NCBI GenBank assembly: GCA_015478895.1
Contig: JADMKK010000051.1
Span: 1-64,000 of the forward strand
Reading direction: 5' to 3'
Source of the DNA: Comamonas sp.
Lineage (GTDB): Bacteria > Pseudomonadota > Gammaproteobacteria > Burkholderiales > Burkholderiaceae_C
DNA: 64,000 bases
Positions 8,501-18,858 of the stretch are shown piece by piece (within the stretch, counting starts at the first letter, position 1; each line of letters opens with the position of its first letter). The notes under the pieces were generated by a model that saw only the letters and a program-made list of their open reading frames with translations, ran no database searches and was not told where the DNA came from. A program made the translations under genes and the position numbers.

Positions 8501-10843
8501 ATGATTGCCCAAGAACTGGAAGTCAGCTTGCACATGGCTTTTGTTGAAGCCCGCCAACAGCGCCACGAATTCATTACGGTTGAGCATTTGCTGCAGGCAT
8601 TGCTAGACAACCCCAGTGCCTCCGATGTGTTGCGCGCGTGCTCCGCGAACATGGACGATTTGCGCGCCTCGCTGAACAATTTCATCAAAGACAACACGCC
8701 GCAAGTTGCCGGCAGTGAAGAGGTCGATACGCAACCCACGCTGGGCTTTCAGCGCGTCATTCAGCGCGCCATCATGCATGTGCAATCCACAGGCAATGGC
8801 AAGAAGGAAGTGACCGGTGCCAATGTTCTGGTAGCCATCTTTGGTGAAAAAGATTCGCATGCCGTGTACTACCTCCACCAGCAAGGTGTTACGCGCCTGG
8901 ATGTCGTGAACTACATTGCGCATGGCATCCGCAAGAGCGATCCCCCAGAGCCCGCTAAGGCGGAAGGACAGATGGAGGGTGAAGAAGCCTCCATGGGCGG
9001 TGAACGTGCAGAGAAGGCTTCGCCGCTGGAGCAGTTCACGCTCAACCTCAATCAGGCCGCCAAGGAAGGCAAGATTGATCCGCTGATTGGCCGCGAGTAC
9101 GAGGTCGAGCGCACCATCCAGATTCTGTGCCGTCGCCGCAAGAACAACCCGCTGCTGGTGGGTGAAGCGGGCGTAGGCAAGACAGCGATTGCAGAAGGCC
9201 TGGCATGGCGCATCACCGAAGGCGCCGTGCCAGAGGTGCTGGCTGAAGCCGTGGTCTATTCGCTGGACATGGGCGCGCTACTGGCAGGTACCAAGTACCG
9301 GGGTGATTTTGAGCAGCGTCTGAAAGGCGTGCTGAAAACACTCAAGGACAAACCCAATGCCATTCTCTTTATTGACGAGATTCACACCCTGATTGGTGCT
9401 GGCGCAGCGTCGGGGGGTACATTGGATGCCTCTAATTTGCTCAAGCCAGCGCTGTCCAGCGGCCAACTCAAGTGCATCGGCGCAACGACGTTCACGGAAT
9501 ATCGCGGCATCTTCGAAAAAGACTCGGCCCTGTCGCGTCGTTTCCAGAAGGTGGACGTGGTGGAACCTACGGTGCTGGAGACGATCGATATCCTCAAGGG
9601 ACTGAAGACCCGCTTTGAGGATCATCACGGTGTCAAGTACGCCACTGCGGCGCTCCAGGCGGCGGCAGAGCTGTCGGCCAAGTACATCAATGACCGCCAT
9701 TTGCCGGACAAAGCCATTGATGTGATCGATGAGGCGGGTGCAGCCCAGCGCGTGGCCATTGCCAGCAAGCGCAAGAAAATCATTGGCCGTACAGAGATTG
9801 AAGAAATCGTCGCCAAGATTGCGCGGATTCCGCCTGCCAATGTCTCTAACGATGACCGCAGCAAGCTGCAGACGCTCGAACGTGATCTGAAGAGTGTGGT
9901 GTTCGGCCAAGACAAGGCTCTGGAAGCCTTGGCCAGCGCAGTCAAGATGGCACGCTCGGGCCTGGGTAAGCCAGAAAAACCCATTGGTTCGTTCTTGTTC
10001 AGCGGCCCCACGGGTGTGGGCAAGACCGAAGCGGCCAAGCAGCTCGCCTACATCTTGGGAGTTGACCTGATCCGCTTTGACATGTCCGAGTACATGGAGC
10101 GCCACGCAGTCAGCCGCTTGATTGGCGCGCCTCCGGGTTATGTAGGCTACGACCAAGGCGGTTTGCTGACCGAGGCTGTGACCAAGAAACCGCATGCTGT
10201 GTTGCTGCTCGATGAAATCGAAAAAGCGCATCCGGACATCTTCAACGTGCTGCTGCAGGTGATGGACCACGGCACGCTGACGGATAACAACGGTCGCAAG
10301 GCAGACTTCCGCAATGTCATCTTGATCATGACGACCAATGCGGGCGCTGAAACCTTGAACAAGTCCAGCATTGGCTTTACCAATGCGCGCCAGGCCGGTG
10401 ATGAAATGGTGGACATCAAGCGTTTGTTTACGCCAGAGTTCCGCAACCGTCTGGATGCCATCGTGGGCTTCAAGCCACTGGACGAACAAGTGATCTTGCG
10501 TGTGGTCGATAAATTCTTGCTGCAGCTGGAAACACAGTTGGGCGAGAAGAAGGTGGAAGTCACCTTTACCGATACCTTGCGCAAGCACCTGGCCAAGTCT
10601 GGTTTCGATCCACTGATGGGCGCGCGACCCATGCAGCGTTTGATTCAGGAAACCATCCGCCGCTCCTTGGCTGATGAATTGCTGTTTGGCCGTCTGATGG
10701 ATGGTGGTCGCCTGGAAGTAGACTGGGACACTGCGGGCAACGAAGGCAAGGGCGATGTGCTGCTGGACATTACGCCACTGCCCAAGAAAGAACGCAGTAA
10801 ATCTGAGCCTGCCGAGCCAGAAGAAGCAACGGCCGCAGATTAA
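8501..10843 (+). CDS. clpA: Clp protease ATP-binding subunit ClpA
   Basis: The AAA+ unfoldase that partners ClpP and receives ClpS-bound substrates. The 780 residues hold an N-terminal ClpN double repeat (about 1-150), AAA module 1 with Walker [10 protein letters not shown] and Walker [11 protein letters not shown], and module 2 with Walker [10 protein letters not shown] and Walker [17 protein letters not shown] in module 2 fits the IGF/IGL loop that docks on ClpP. The C-terminal tail is acidic ([12 protein letters not shown]). An AAGGAG ribosome-binding site lies at about 8488-8493. A terminator follows 20 bases after the stop. clpP is not in the window. Confidence 0.96.
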   Translation: MIAQELEVSLHMAFVEARQQRHEFITVEHLLQALLDNPSASDVLRACSANMDDLRASLNNFIKDNTPQVAGSEEVDTQPTLGFQRVIQRAIMHVQSTGNGKKEVTGANVLVAIFGEKDSHAVYYLHQQGVTRLDVVNYIAHGIRKSDPPEPAKAEGQMEGEEASMGGERAEKASPLEQFTLNLNQAAKEGKIDPLIGREYEVERTIQILCRRRKNNPLLVGEAGVGKTAIAEGLAWRITEGAVPEVLAEAVVYSLDMGALLAGTKYRGDFEQRLKGVLKTLKDKPNAILFIDEIHTLIGAGAASGGTLDASNLLKPALSSGQLKCIGATTFTEYRGIFEKDSALSRRFQKVDVVEPTVLETIDILKGLKTRFEDHHGVKYATAALQAAAELSAKYINDRHLPDKAIDVIDEAGAAQRVAIASKRKKIIGRTEIEEIVAKIARIPPANVSNDDRSKLQTLERDLKSVVFGQDKALEALASAVKMARSGLGKPEKPIGSFLFSGPTGVGKTEAAKQLAYILGVDLIRFDMSEYMERHAVSRLIGAPPGYVGYDQGGLLTEAVTKKPHAVLLLDEIEKAHPDIFNVLLQVMDHGTLTDNNGRKADFRNVILIMTTNAGAETLNKSSIGFTNARQAGDEMVDIKRLFTPEFRNRLDAIVGFKPLDEQVILRVVDKFLLQLETQLGEKKVEVTFTDTLRKHLAKSGFDPLMGARPMQRLIQETIRRSLADELLFGRLMDGGRLEVDWDTAGNEGKGDVLLDITPLPKKERSKSEPAEPEEATAAD

Positions 10844-10863
10844 GATTGCGCCCTGCATGAGAA

Positions 10864-10893
10864 AGCCGACAGCCTACAAGCTGGCGGCTTTTT
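10864..10893 (+). terminator. terminator after clpA
   Basis: AGCCGACAGC (10864-10873) pairs with GCTGGCGGCT (10880-10889) with one mismatch, followed by a T-run. It ends the clpS-clpA unit. Confidence 0.8.
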
Positions 10894-10980
10894 CTTTGTT
10901 GTGCAGCACGGCCTTACGCATCGCAGGATGCAGATCAGGTGGAAAAATTAGACCAATCCAGCGTAGGAGGCGCCCAGGGT

Positions 10981-12426
10981 ATGGAACAGTGGCTGAGCCG
11001 TGAAAACATGACTTTAGCGTTGTCGCTGGTATGGTCGGCCTACGTCGTGGTGGTGGGCGTATGGATCTTGCTGCAGCGCCGCGCCCCCGTAGCTACGCTC
11101 AGTTGGTTGCTGTCTATGGCGGTGTTGCCGGTGGTGGGGCTCGGTATTTACTACTTTCTAGGCCCGCGGCGATTAAAACGCCAGCGCTTGCGCCGCTTGC
11201 GCAGCCGCCGCAAGTCGCGCGTACGCAGCAGCATTGCGCGCCTGCGCGAAAAGGTGCCAGAGGCACCAGAGCGTTTGCATCAGGTGGTCAAGCTGGTGAC
11301 TGCTTCGACCAATTTTCCCGTGAGTACCGCTGAAAAGGTGGAGTTGCTGGTGGGAGGTGCTAACACTTTTGATAGCATCATGTCCGCAGTCAGTAAGGCT
11401 GAGAAGCATATTCACCTTGAATATTATATTTTTGAGCCAGACCATACCGGGCTGGCATTGCTCCAGCTGTTGTGTGAAAAGGCGCGCCAAGGTGTCAATG
11501 TGCGGCTGTTGGTGGACGCACTGGGTTCTAAAAAGCTCTCACGCAAGCATTACGCGTTGCTAGAAGAAGCCGGTGGTGAGTTCGCACTGTTTCACCCCAC
11601 CAAGTTCGGACGGCGTGTGCGGCCGGTCATCAACTTTCGCAGCCACCGGAAAATTGTGGTGATTGATGGACGCATTGGCTACACAGGCGGGGTGAACATC
11701 ACCGATGAAGAAGACAAGCGCATCCTTGCAGAGGCCTATCACGATGTGCATGTTCGACTTGAGGGCCCTGTGGTCAGCTGGTTGCAGACGGTATTTTTGG
11801 AAGACTGGGCGTATGCGCTGGATTACAACCGCAAGACAGAGCCCCGTAATCTGGATGAATTGTTGCCAGACTTGCCGGAAGGCGATGAAGTCGTGCAGAT
11901 CATGGCCTCTGGCCCCGACAGTGATATGGAAGCTATCCACCGGGTCCATGTTTCTGCCATTCACGCGGCCCATCGGCGCGTGTGGCTGACCACGCCTTAT
12001 TTTGTGCCCACCGAAGCCTCCATGCTGGCCCTGACCAACGCGGCGCTGCGTGGTGTGGATGTGTGCCTGCTGGTGCCTGAAAAATCAGATTCCAAAATTG
12101 TGACCGCAGCTGCCCGCTCTTATTTTGATGAGTTGATCAGCTGCGGCGTCAAAGTGTTTGAATACCACCGTAGCATGCTGCATTCCAAAACCATGCTCGT
12201 GGATGACATGGTGGGCATCATTGGAACGGCCAACTTTGACAACCGCAGCTTCCGGCTGAACTACGAAGTCTGCGCTGTCGTGTATGGCGACCGTTTCACG
12301 GCAAAACTGGCGGATCAGTTTTTGGAAGACATCCAGCATGCACGGCGCGTGGGTTACGCCCGCCCGCAAGGCTTCTGGCAAAAACTGGGAGATTCCGCAG
12401 CGCGCCTTTGCTCACCGCTGCTGTAG
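10981..12426 (+). CDS. cls: cardiolipin synthase (phospholipase D superfamily)
   Basis: An inner-membrane enzyme that condenses phosphatidylglycerol into cardiolipin. From ATG 10981 it has 481 residues, preceded by a strong TAGGAGG site about ten bases upstream; GTG 10939 is a weaker alternative. Two N-terminal membrane segments are followed by a basic stretch ([18 protein letters not shown]) and two HKD catalytic motifs: [16 protein letters not shown] and [20 protein letters not shown]. The layout is that of the ClsA type. Which cls paralogue it is cannot be decided from this sequence alone. Confidence 0.92.
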   Translation: MEQWLSRENMTLALSLVWSAYVVVVGVWILLQRRAPVATLSWLLSMAVLPVVGLGIYYFLGPRRLKRQRLRRLRSRRKSRVRSSIARLREKVPEAPERLHQVVKLVTASTNFPVSTAEKVELLVGGANTFDSIMSAVSKAEKHIHLEYYIFEPDHTGLALLQLLCEKARQGVNVRLLVDALGSKKLSRKHYALLEEAGGEFALFHPTKFGRRVRPVINFRSHRKIVVIDGRIGYTGGVNITDEEDKRILAEAYHDVHVRLEGPVVSWLQTVFLEDWAYALDYNRKTEPRNLDELLPDLPEGDEVVQIMASGPDSDMEAIHRVHVSAIHAAHRRVWLTTPYFVPTEASMLALTNAALRGVDVCLLVPEKSDSKIVTAAARSYFDELISCGVKVFEYHRSMLHSKTMLVDDMVGIIGTANFDNRSFRLNYEVCAVVYGDRFTAKLADQFLEDIQHARRVGYARPQGFWQKLGDSAARLCSPLL

Positions 12427-12496
12427 ATTTGCGCCGGACGGTGTGCCGCCTGCGGTGCAGCATGATTTTTTTAGCAAAAACAAAAAGGTAGACGAC

Positions 12497-13606
12497 ATGG
12501 CAGACAGCATTGATTGCGTGGTGGTCGGGGCAGGGGTGGTGGGGCTGGCAGTTGCGCGGGCTTTGGCTTTGGCAGGGCATGAGGTCGTCGTGCTGGAAGC
12601 GGCCGATGCCATTGGCACGGGCACCAGCTCACGCAACAGTGAAGTCATTCATGCCGGCATTTACTACCCCCAAGATTCACTGAAGGCACGCCTGTGTGTG
12701 CGCGGCAAAGAGCTGCTGTATGCCTATTGCCAGACGCACGGTGTGGAGGCCCAACGCTGCGGCAAACTGATTGTGGCCACCTCGGCCGCGCAGGTGGCGG
12801 TGTTGGAGTCGATTCGCCAGAATGCCTGCAGCAATGGGGTGACCGACTTGGTCATGCTGAGCCGTGAAGCGGCGCAAACCCTTGAACCCGCGCTGCAATG
12901 CCATGCCGCCTTGCTCTCGCCCAGCACCGGCATTGTGGACAGCCACGGGCTCATGCTGGCTTTGCAAGGTGATCTGGAAAGTGCCGGTGGCGCAGTGGCT
13001 TTATTGTCTGCATTTGCCAGCGCCAAAGTTGGGATGGACGGCATTCACGTGCGTACCGAAGACGGCAGCGAGCTGCAAACACAGTTGTTGATCAATGCCG
13101 CTGGCCTGCATGCTCCCCGGCTGGCTGCGTGTATTGAAGGGCTGCCTGCCCAGCATATTCCCCGTGCTTACTACGCCAAGGGCAATTACTTCACCCTCGC
13201 AGGACGCTCGCCGTTCAGCCACTTGATCTACCCCGTGCCCGAGGCCGCCGGTCTGGGCGTGCACCTGACGCTGGACATGGGCGGTCAAGCCAAGTTTGGC
13301 CCGGATGTGGAGTGGGTCGATAGCCCCGAACAGTTGCAGGTGGATCCCCAGCGCTGCGCTGGTTTTTATGACGAAGTGCGCAAGTACTGGCCAGATTTGC
13401 AAAACGGCAGCTTGCTGCCGGGCTATGCCGGCATACGTCCCAAAATCTCCGGGCCGCATGAAGCCGCGGCTGACTTTTGCATCCAGACTGCGGCCGAACA
13501 TGGTGTGGCAGGGCTGGTCAATCTGTTCGGCATTGAGTCTCCTGGTCTGACCAGCTGCTTGGCGATTGCCGAGCAGGTGGTGCATGCTGTGGGTATAAAA
13601 AAATGA
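12497..13606 (+). CDS. FAD-dependent oxidoreductase, L-2-hydroxyglutarate oxidase/dehydrogenase-like
   Basis: A 369-residue flavoprotein of the DAO fold. The N-terminus has the dinucleotide-binding motif [16 protein letters not shown] and a beta-strand glutamate (VVLEA). It then has [16 protein letters not shown], a block typical of LhgO/L2HGDH proteins that oxidise L-2-hydroxyglutarate to 2-oxoglutarate. The C-terminal part has [12 protein letters not shown] and [20 protein letters not shown], as in that family. The start at ATG 12497 sits just before the FAD motif. Close relatives also include glycerol-3-phosphate or D-amino-acid type dehydrogenases, so the exact substrate is inferred. Confidence 0.85.
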   Translation: MADSIDCVVVGAGVVGLAVARALALAGHEVVVLEAADAIGTGTSSRNSEVIHAGIYYPQDSLKARLCVRGKELLYAYCQTHGVEAQRCGKLIVATSAAQVAVLESIRQNACSNGVTDLVMLSREAAQTLEPALQCHAALLSPSTGIVDSHGLMLALQGDLESAGGAVALLSAFASAKVGMDGIHVRTEDGSELQTQLLINAAGLHAPRLAACIEGLPAQHIPRAYYAKGNYFTLAGRSPFSHLIYPVPEAAGLGVHLTLDMGGQAKFGPDVEWVDSPEQLQVDPQRCAGFYDEVRKYWPDLQNGSLLPGYAGIRPKISGPHEAAADFCIQTAAEHGVAGLVNLFGIESPGLTSCLAIAEQVVHAVGIKK

Positions 13607-13739
13607 TTTTTTGCGCTGTGCGCTGACTTGGTCAGCCACTGTGCATTCGTTAAGATGCCCTGATAGCCACTGAGCTTGGTGCCTGCAGGTGCTGGTCATG
13701 GTGGCATTTTTTTATCCATCCTCAAGAAAGGCGTTCGCC

Positions 13740-14051
13740 ATGGCTTTTTCCGTTTCTGACACTGTAAACAACGCTCAATCCGACCTGACCAAGCTGGTTG
13801 CCGATCTGCGCGGATTGCTCTCCAGCAAAGACCTGGATTCGATTCCAGAAATCCATGCTCTGCGCCAGCGCCTGGATGACGGTGTCAGCCACGCGCGTGA
13901 ATCCGCAGTGCATGCCGCCCAGGAAGCTGCACGCCAAGCCAAGGAAGCCGCTTATGTGGCTGACCGATACGCCCACGATGAGCCTTGGCGCGTTGCGGGT
14001 GCGGCTTTGGCAGTCGGTACCCTGATTGGTTTCTTGCTGGCACGCCGCTAA
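13740..14051 (+). CDS. DUF883 (ElaB/YqjD-like) membrane-anchored protein
   Basis: A 103-residue protein with a long amphipathic helical region rich in Ala, Arg and Lys (HARESAVHAAQEAARQAKEA) and a C-terminal anchor ending GTLIGFLLARR. This is the usual build of the DUF883/ElaB/YqjD family. YqjD and ElaB of E. coli sit in the inner membrane and bind stationary-phase ribosomes; whether this one does is unknown. ATG 13740 follows an AGAAAGG site. It is the first of three co-oriented genes that match the yqjD-yqjE-yqjK order. Confidence 0.85.
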   Translation: MAFSVSDTVNNAQSDLTKLVADLRGLLSSKDLDSIPEIHALRQRLDDGVSHARESAVHAAQEAARQAKEAAYVADRYAHDEPWRVAGAALAVGTLIGFLLARR

Positions 14052-14120
14052 GCACTCTCTCCGAGTTGGATGCGCTATTGAGCGATTCAAACCCGAGCAA
14101 CTAACCACAGGAAGACTGCC

Positions 14121-14516
14121 GTGAATTGGATGTCAGCAATCGGATTGGGTAACTTGTCTGCTCGTATGCGGGCCAATCTCAATGAAGGAGCCATGGCGGC
14201 GGAAGACCGCGTCGCCTTGGCTCGTCTGGAATGGGATACCCAGAAAAGTCGCCTGCAAACCATCATGGTTTTGGGCATTGTTTTAGGTGGGCTGACCATT
14301 GTGGCGCTGGTGCTGTTGTCGCTGGCCGTCTTGATTCATTTCTGGGATTCCCCACAGCGTTCGGTCGTCGCGTGGGTCATCGCCGGCGTATGGACTTTGG
14401 CTTGGGGCGCGGTGCTGGCGGTTTTGCTGTCCACCTTGCGTAAATCTAGTCATCCCTTTGCACTGACACGCGCTGAGCTGGCACGTGACTGGGCCTCGAT
14501 CAAGGAGAAGCTATGA
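14121..14516 (+). CDS. phage holin family / YqjE-like membrane protein
   Basis: A 131-residue protein with an amphipathic N-terminal helix (RVALARLEWDTQKSRLQ), two adjacent transmembrane segments (about residues 49-71 and 83-105), and a basic C-terminal tail. This is the layout of the YqjE / Holin-X family. Despite the family name, no lysis genes are near. GTG 14121 is the apparent start. The TGA overlaps the ATG of the next gene (ATGA), indicating coupling. It probably works with the DUF883 protein at the inner membrane under stress, by analogy only. Confidence 0.8.
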   Translation: MNWMSAIGLGNLSARMRANLNEGAMAAEDRVALARLEWDTQKSRLQTIMVLGIVLGGLTIVALVLLSLAVLIHFWDSPQRSVVAWVIAGVWTLAWGAVLAVLLSTLRKSSHPFALTRAELARDWASIKEKL

Positions 14517-14887
14517 ACACACCCATACCCGCCGCCGCAGAGCGCGCTGAGCCTGTCACTTTGCCGGTCACTGCCTGGGCCGCGCTACAGCAAGAGGCGC
14601 GCTGGCTCACTGCCAGTGACGCTGAGCGCGAAGTGCTGCAGCGCATTGCCATGCAGCGTGATCGTTTGCACGCAAGCCGACAGGCACGTGCGCAGGCAAA
14701 AGCCTTGAGTGCTCACGTGCAAGCGGTACCGGCAGATGCACCTTTGGCGGAACGCCTGATGGTGTTTGCCAAGCTCCACCCTTTGGCTACGGCTGCGGTG
14801 GCGAGCGTGGCTTTGATGATCGGCCCCCGCAAACTCCTGCGCTATGGCGCGGTGGCCTTGCCTTTGATCAGCAAGTTCAAGCGCTGA
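14513..14887 (+). CDS. small YqjK-like protein of unknown function
   Basis: A 124-residue basic protein. The middle is a charged helix (DAEREVLQRIAMQRDRLHASRQARAQAKA) and the C-terminal third is moderately hydrophobic (LHPLATAAVASVALMIGPRKLLRY). Size, position and coupling to the YqjE-like gene suggest a YqjK equivalent, but sequence similarity by eye is weak. A strong terminator closes the three-gene unit 42 bases downstream. Confidence 0.7.
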   Translation: MNTPIPAAAERAEPVTLPVTAWAALQQEARWLTASDAEREVLQRIAMQRDRLHASRQARAQAKALSAHVQAVPADAPLAERLMVFAKLHPLATAAVASVALMIGPRKLLRYGAVALPLISKFKR

Positions 14888-14929
14888 AGGGCAGCGGCAT
14901 CCATTGGCATGTCGCCCTCTAACAAAAAG

Positions 14930-14959
14930 CCAGTCATACCGTTATGACTGGTTTTTTTT
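14930..14959 (+). terminator. terminator of the yqjD/E/K-like operon
   Basis: A perfect 9-bp stem, CCAGTCATA (14930-14938) with TATGACTGG (14943-14951), a 4-base loop and an eight-T run. Confidence 0.9.
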
Positions 14960-14961
14960 AT

Positions 14962-15040
14962 AGCAGCTTGCCGTTGATAAGACTCGTTGTCAGCACGTTT
15001 TGATACTGAAGTTCAATATCATCAATGGCTTGGTGCTATG
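14962..15040. repeat. long intergenic hairpin repeat, copy 1
   Basis: About 79 bases beginning AGCAGCTTGCCGTTG and ending TGGTGCTATG. The ends are imperfect inverted repeats of one another. A second copy of similar length, with related ends and a related central GAAGT segment, lies at 55885-55963. It lies in the gap between two convergent transcription units and carries no gene. Confidence 0.5.
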
Positions 15041-15070
15041 TTTTGTGCAGCCATCAAGAACGGAAGCGGC

Positions 15071-16117
15071 TTAGCGCATGGCTTGGATGGCTTTGGCCGC
15101 ATCACTGACCAAGCCTGGGCCGGTATAAATCAAGCCGCTGTAAATCTGCACCACATCCGCCCCTGCGCGGATTTTGGCTGCCGCATCTGCACCGCTCATG
15201 ATGCCGCCCACGCCAATGATGGGGTAGTCCTTGCCCAAGGCGGCACGCAGTTGACTGATCACGCGATTGCTGGCTTCAAACGCGGGTGCGCCGCTCAAGC
15301 CGCCGGCTTCTTCGCCGTGCTGCATGCCCTTGACTGCATCGCGGCTGAGCGTGGTGTTGGTGGCAATCACGCCATCCATGCCGTGGCGCTGCAGCGTGGC
15401 CGCGATGACGTTGACTTGGGCCTCGTCCAAGTCCGGCGCAATTTTCACAAAAATCGGCACACGGCGATTGTGCTGTGCGGCCAGTTGCTCGCGCTTGGCG
15501 GCGATGGCGCCCAGCAGCCCATCCAGCGCCTCATCGCTTTGCAGCGCGCGCAGGTTTTTGGTGTTGGGTGAGCTGATGTTGACCGTCACGTAGTCGGCAT
15601 GCGGGTACACGCCTTCCAGGCAAATGAGGTAATCGTTGGTGGCATCTTCAATCGGCGTGGCCGCGTTCTTGCCAATATTCAGGCCCAGCAGCAGCGGCTT
15701 GCCTTGCGCCCGCACGGTCGATCGCTTGACGTTGGCAATAAAGGCCGCCAAGCCGTCGTTGTTAAAGCCCAGGCGGTTGATCAGCCCCTTGGCCGCAGGA
15801 ATGCGGAACATGCGTGGCTTGGGGTTGCCGGGCTGGCCCTTGGGCGTGACGGTGCCCACTTCCACAAAACCAAAACCCATGGCGGCCAGCGCGTCGATGC
15901 AGCGCGCATTCTTGTCCAGACCCGCCGCCATGCCTACGCGGTTGGGGAAAGTCAGGCCCGCCAGCGTGATGGGGTCATTCACTTGCGGTGCCGACCATGC
16001 CAGCTGCAACGGCGTGCCTTGGCCTTTGGCCAAGGTGTTCATCGTGAAGTCATGGGCCTTTTCCGGGTCCATACCAAACAAGAAGGGGCGTACGAGAGCG
16101 TAGGGGATCAGTGACAT
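15071..16117 (-). CDS. pyrD: dihydroorotate dehydrogenase (quinone), class 2
   Basis: The membrane-associated pyrimidine enzyme that oxidises dihydroorotate to orotate and passes electrons to quinone. Its 348 residues include the class 2 N-terminal extension ([22 protein letters not shown]) that makes the quinone tunnel. The conserved FMN barrel blocks are [28 protein letters not shown] (catalytic Ser region), KIAPD, NTT and GAD(V)[12 protein letters not shown]. The gene diverges from rpiA across only 36 bases, so their promoters must overlap. Confidence 0.96.
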   Translation of the reverse strand: MSLIPYALVRPFLFGMDPEKAHDFTMNTLAKGQGTPLQLAWSAPQVNDPITLAGLTFPNRVGMAAGLDKNARCIDALAAMGFGFVEVGTVTPKGQPGNPKPRMFRIPAAKGLINRLGFNNDGLAAFIANVKRSTVRAQGKPLLLGLNIGKNAATPIEDATNDYLICLEGVYPHADYVTVNISSPNTKNLRALQSDEALDGLLGAIAAKREQLAAQHNRRVPIFVKIAPDLDEAQVNVIAATLQRHGMDGVIATNTTLSRDAVKGMQHGEEAGGLSGAPAFEASNRVISQLRAALGKDYPIIGVGGIMSGADAAAKIRAGADVVQIYSGLIYTGPGLVSDAAKAIQAMR

Positions 16118-16153
16118 AGGGAATAATTCGATGGATTAACTGGATTCTCCCCC

Positions 16154-16846
16154 ATGACGACACCTATTGCCTCCCTGTCCCAAGATGAACTGAAAACTTT
16201 GGTCGGCCAAGCCGCGCTGCGTTATGTGGTGCCCGGCGAGATCGTCGGCGTGGGCACCGGCTCCACGGTCAACAAGTTCATTAACGCATTGGCCACCATG
16301 AAAGACCAGATCAAGGGCGCCGTGTCCAGCTCGGTCGCCAGCACCGAGCGTCTGAAGGCGCTGGGCATTACGGTGTTCGATGCCAACGAAGTGCAATCCC
16401 TGTCCGTGTATATCGACGGTGCCGATGAAATCGATGCACAGGGCTACATGGTCAAGGGTGGCGGCGCGGCGCTGACGCGCGAGAAGATTGTGGCGGCGCT
16501 GGCCAAGCAGTTTGTCTGCATTGCCGATGCATCCAAGCTGGTGCCAGCACTGGGCAACTTCCCGCTGCCTGTGGAAGTGATTCCCATGGCCGCCGCACAA
16601 ATTGCGCGCAACTTTGAAGCCATGGGCGGCACCGCCATCATTCGCCAGAAAGACGGTCAGCCGCTGGTGACGGACAACGGTCAGCACATTCTGGATGTGC
16701 GCGGCCTGCAGATCACCGATCCGCTGGCGTTCGAGAGCCAAGTCAACCAGTGGCCCGGCGTGGTGACTGTGGGTGTGTTTGCCCACCAAAAAGCCACGGT
16801 TTGCCTGCTGGGCTGCGCCGATGGCGTGCGCACCACCACTTACTAA
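16154..16846 (+). CDS. rpiA: ribose-5-phosphate isomerase A
   Basis: Interconverts ribose 5-phosphate and ribulose 5-phosphate in the pentose phosphate pathway; cytosolic. The 230 residues are the normal RpiA length and hold [10 protein letters not shown] (phosphate loop), DGADEID (catalytic Asp region) and [12 protein letters not shown] (catalytic Glu and Lys). ATG 16154 gives the standard N-terminus. The SpmAB-type membrane protein gene follows 23 bases later and may be co-transcribed, with no obvious functional link. Confidence 0.96.
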   Translation: MTTPIASLSQDELKTLVGQAALRYVVPGEIVGVGTGSTVNKFINALATMKDQIKGAVSSSVASTERLKALGITVFDANEVQSLSVYIDGADEIDAQGYMVKGGGAALTREKIVAALAKQFVCIADASKLVPALGNFPLPVEVIPMAAAQIARNFEAMGGTAIIRQKDGQPLVTDNGQHILDVRGLQITDPLAFESQVNQWPGVVTVGVFAHQKATVCLLGCADGVRTTTY

Positions 16847-16869
16847 GTTTGAAGGCTTAGAGCAAACGC

Positions 16870-18099
16870 ATGCTCAACATCCTCTGGTTGGGCTTTTTCT
16901 TGGTGGCTGCGGTGGCCGCGCTGGCCCAATGGCTGGTGGGCGGCCAGCCCCAGGTATTTGCGGCCATGGTGCAAGCGCTGTTTGCCATGGCCAAGCTCTC
17001 GGTCGAGGTCATGGTGCTGCTGTTTGGTACCTTGACCTTGTGGATGGGCTTTTTGCGCATCGCGGAAGAGGCCGGCATCGTGCAGTGGCTGGCCAAGGTG
17101 CTGGGGCCGTTGTTTGCCAAGCTCATGCCCGAGGTGCCGCGCGGCCACCCTGCGCTGGGCTTGATTACGCTGAACTTTGCTGCCAACGGGCTGGGGCTGG
17201 ACAACGCTGCCACGCCCATGGGCCTGAAAGCCATGAAGGCGCTGCAAACGCTCAACCCCATGACCGACACTGCAACGAATGCGCAGATTTTGTTCTTGGT
17301 GCTCAACGCCTCATCGCTCACGCTGCTGCCGGTCACCATCTTCATGTACCGCATGCAGCAAGGCGCGGCAGACCCGACGCTGGTGTTCTTACCCATCTTG
17401 CTGGCCACGTCAGCATCCACCTTGGTCGGGCTGGTCGCCGTGGCGCTGGTGCAGCGCCTGCCCCTTTTCAGCCCGGTGGTGCTGGCTTACTTGCTGCCCG
17501 TGGCGCTGGGGCTGGCTGGCTTTATGGCGCTGCTCACCACCTTGAGTGCAGCGGCCTTGGCATCGTTGTCGGCGCTGCTGGGTAACCTTGCGCTGTTTGC
17601 CTTGATCGTGCTGTTTGTCAGCTATGGGGCTTACAAGAAAGTGCAGGTCTACGACAGCTTCATCACCGGTGCCAAAGAAGGCTTTGACGTGGCCAAGGGC
17701 TTGCTGCCGTACCTGGTGGCCATGTTGTGCGCCGTCGGCGTGTTCCGCGCCTCGGGCGCGCTGGGCTATGTGCTGGACGCCATTCGCTGGTGCGTGCAGA
17801 TGGTTGGCGTGGATGGCCGATTTGTGGAGGCGCTGCCTACCGCCTTGGTCAAACCATTCTCCGGCAGCGCCGCCCGCGCCATGTTGATCGAGACCATGCA
17901 AAGCCAAGGCGTGGACAGCTTTGCCGCGCTGGCCGCCGCCACTATTCAGGGCAGCACCGAAACCACCTTCTACGTGCTGGCCGTGTACTTTGGCGCTGTC
18001 GGCATTCAAAAAGCACGCCACGCCGTGCCGTGCGCGCTGGTCGCGGAGCTGGCGGGCGTGGTGGCGGCGATTGGGGTGACGTACTGGTTTTTTGGCTGA
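16870..18099 (+). CDS. fused spore maturation-type protein SpmA-SpmB (nucleoside recognition/Gate domains)
   Basis: A 409-residue integral membrane protein. The first half matches SpmA (MGFLRIAEEAGIVQWLAKVLGPLF, NFAANGLGLDNAATPMGLKAM). The second half matches SpmB (GAKEGFDVAKGLLPYLVAML, KPFSGSAARAMLIETMQSQGVDSF, QGSTETTFYVLAVYFG). In Bacillus these are two genes used in spore cortex maturation. Fused copies are known in non-sporulating Gram-negatives, where the substrate is not established. Eight or more hydrophobic segments suggest a transporter-like role. Confidence 0.85.
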   Translation: MLNILWLGFFLVAAVAALAQWLVGGQPQVFAAMVQALFAMAKLSVEVMVLLFGTLTLWMGFLRIAEEAGIVQWLAKVLGPLFAKLMPEVPRGHPALGLITLNFAANGLGLDNAATPMGLKAMKALQTLNPMTDTATNAQILFLVLNASSLTLLPVTIFMYRMQQGAADPTLVFLPILLATSASTLVGLVAVALVQRLPLFSPVVLAYLLPVALGLAGFMALLTTLSAAALASLSALLGNLALFALIVLFVSYGAYKKVQVYDSFITGAKEGFDVAKGLLPYLVAMLCAVGVFRASGALGYVLDAIRWCVQMVGVDGRFVEALPTALVKPFSGSAARAMLIETMQSQGVDSFAALAAATIQGSTETTFYVLAVYFGAVGIQKARHAVPCALVAELAGVVAAIGVTYWFFG

Positions 18100-18133
18100 A
18101 GGGCAGACTGCACTGCTCATTTAAAAAGAGTGG

Positions 18134-18199
18134 CATGCCCTAGACCCTAAAGGCATTGAAGGTGTTTTCACTGTCAATCCCAGTCTGGACTAGGGCATG
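18134..18199. repeat. perfect 10-bp inverted repeat with long loop
   Basis: CATGCCCTAG (18134-18143) and CTAGGGCATG (18190-18199) are exact reverse complements separated by 46 bases. It lies 35 bases after the spmAB stop. No T-run follows, so it is not a standard terminator. It could be a protein-binding site, an mRNA 3' structure or the ends of a small lost element. Confidence 0.5.
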
Positions 18200-18334
18200 A
18201 AGCTCCTATTATTGAGTATTGAGCAATTGCATTTTTCAAAGCCCTCGTCGCTGCTAACTGCTAACTCCGATAGCGCACGCAACGCCCATTGGCTTCGCTG
18301 AGCGAGATGCGCCAGGGGCAGCCCAGACGCAAAC

Positions 18335-18655
18335 TTATTGGCAACGCACTTCAAAGTAGCAACCTTCTTCGCCGCCCAGGCCTTGCATGCCAGCTTCGGA
18401 GGCTGCGCGTGCCGCTTTCATCCAGCGCTGGTAGACAGTTTTGGCGTCTTCCGTAATTTCTTCGGGCGGTGCGTCTTCCAGGCTTTCGATCAAACGCAGG
18501 GCTTCAACCACATTGGTTTCGCCGCCCAACTGGCGGGCCAGTGTGCGGGCGTAGCGGGTTTCAGCGCGCAAGCGATCTGCCTCGGGCAGGTTAGGGTATT
18601 CGCACAGGGCGACGGTGAAAGGGTTCAGTGCTTGGGTGGATTCGGTTGCGAACAT
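18335..18655 (-). CDS. conserved-looking hypothetical protein
   Basis: The frame encodes 106 residues from ATG 18655. The product is soluble, largely helical and acidic (RLIESLEDAPPEEITEDAKTVYQRWMKAARAA), and ends in a Cys-containing segment, GCYFEVRC. No signal peptide or membrane segment is visible. The start at 18655 was chosen because residues further upstream (towards 18748) have unusual composition. It diverges from the SDR gene at 18859. I do not recognise the family. Confidence 0.6.
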   Translation of the reverse strand: MFATESTQALNPFTVALCEYPNLPEADRLRAETRYARTLARQLGGETNVVEALRLIESLEDAPPEEITEDAKTVYQRWMKAARAASEAGMQGLGGEEGCYFEVRCQ

Positions 18656-18858
18656 AGTATGTATATAACAACAGTGACTGTATGAATATACAGATTTTTT
18701 GCGCCCGTGTGCAAATCTTTGAAGGCGCTGGGGGGCAGGGCATTCCACTAGCTCTCAGTTCGCCAGCGTGACAAGCGTCCGAGAAGACCCCATCGCACAA
18801 TGCCAGAGCACCGCGCTTTGCGGGTTCATTTCGATTTCATCTTCAGGAGACGCTTTCC

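Noticed and set aside
9278-10858. 526-codon open frame on the minus strand
   Set aside because: It is antisense to clpA, which has both AAA modules intact.
14121-14516. Holin family hit suggesting a prophage
   Set aside because: No phage structural, integrase or lysis genes surround it. Its neighbours match the yqjD-yqjE-yqjK chromosomal order.
18261-18329. Short minus-strand peptide with protein-like composition (LGCPWRISLSEANGRC)
   Set aside because: It has no start codon in frame and follows the stop of the hypothetical gene in another frame. It could be a gene remnant, but there is too little to support a call.
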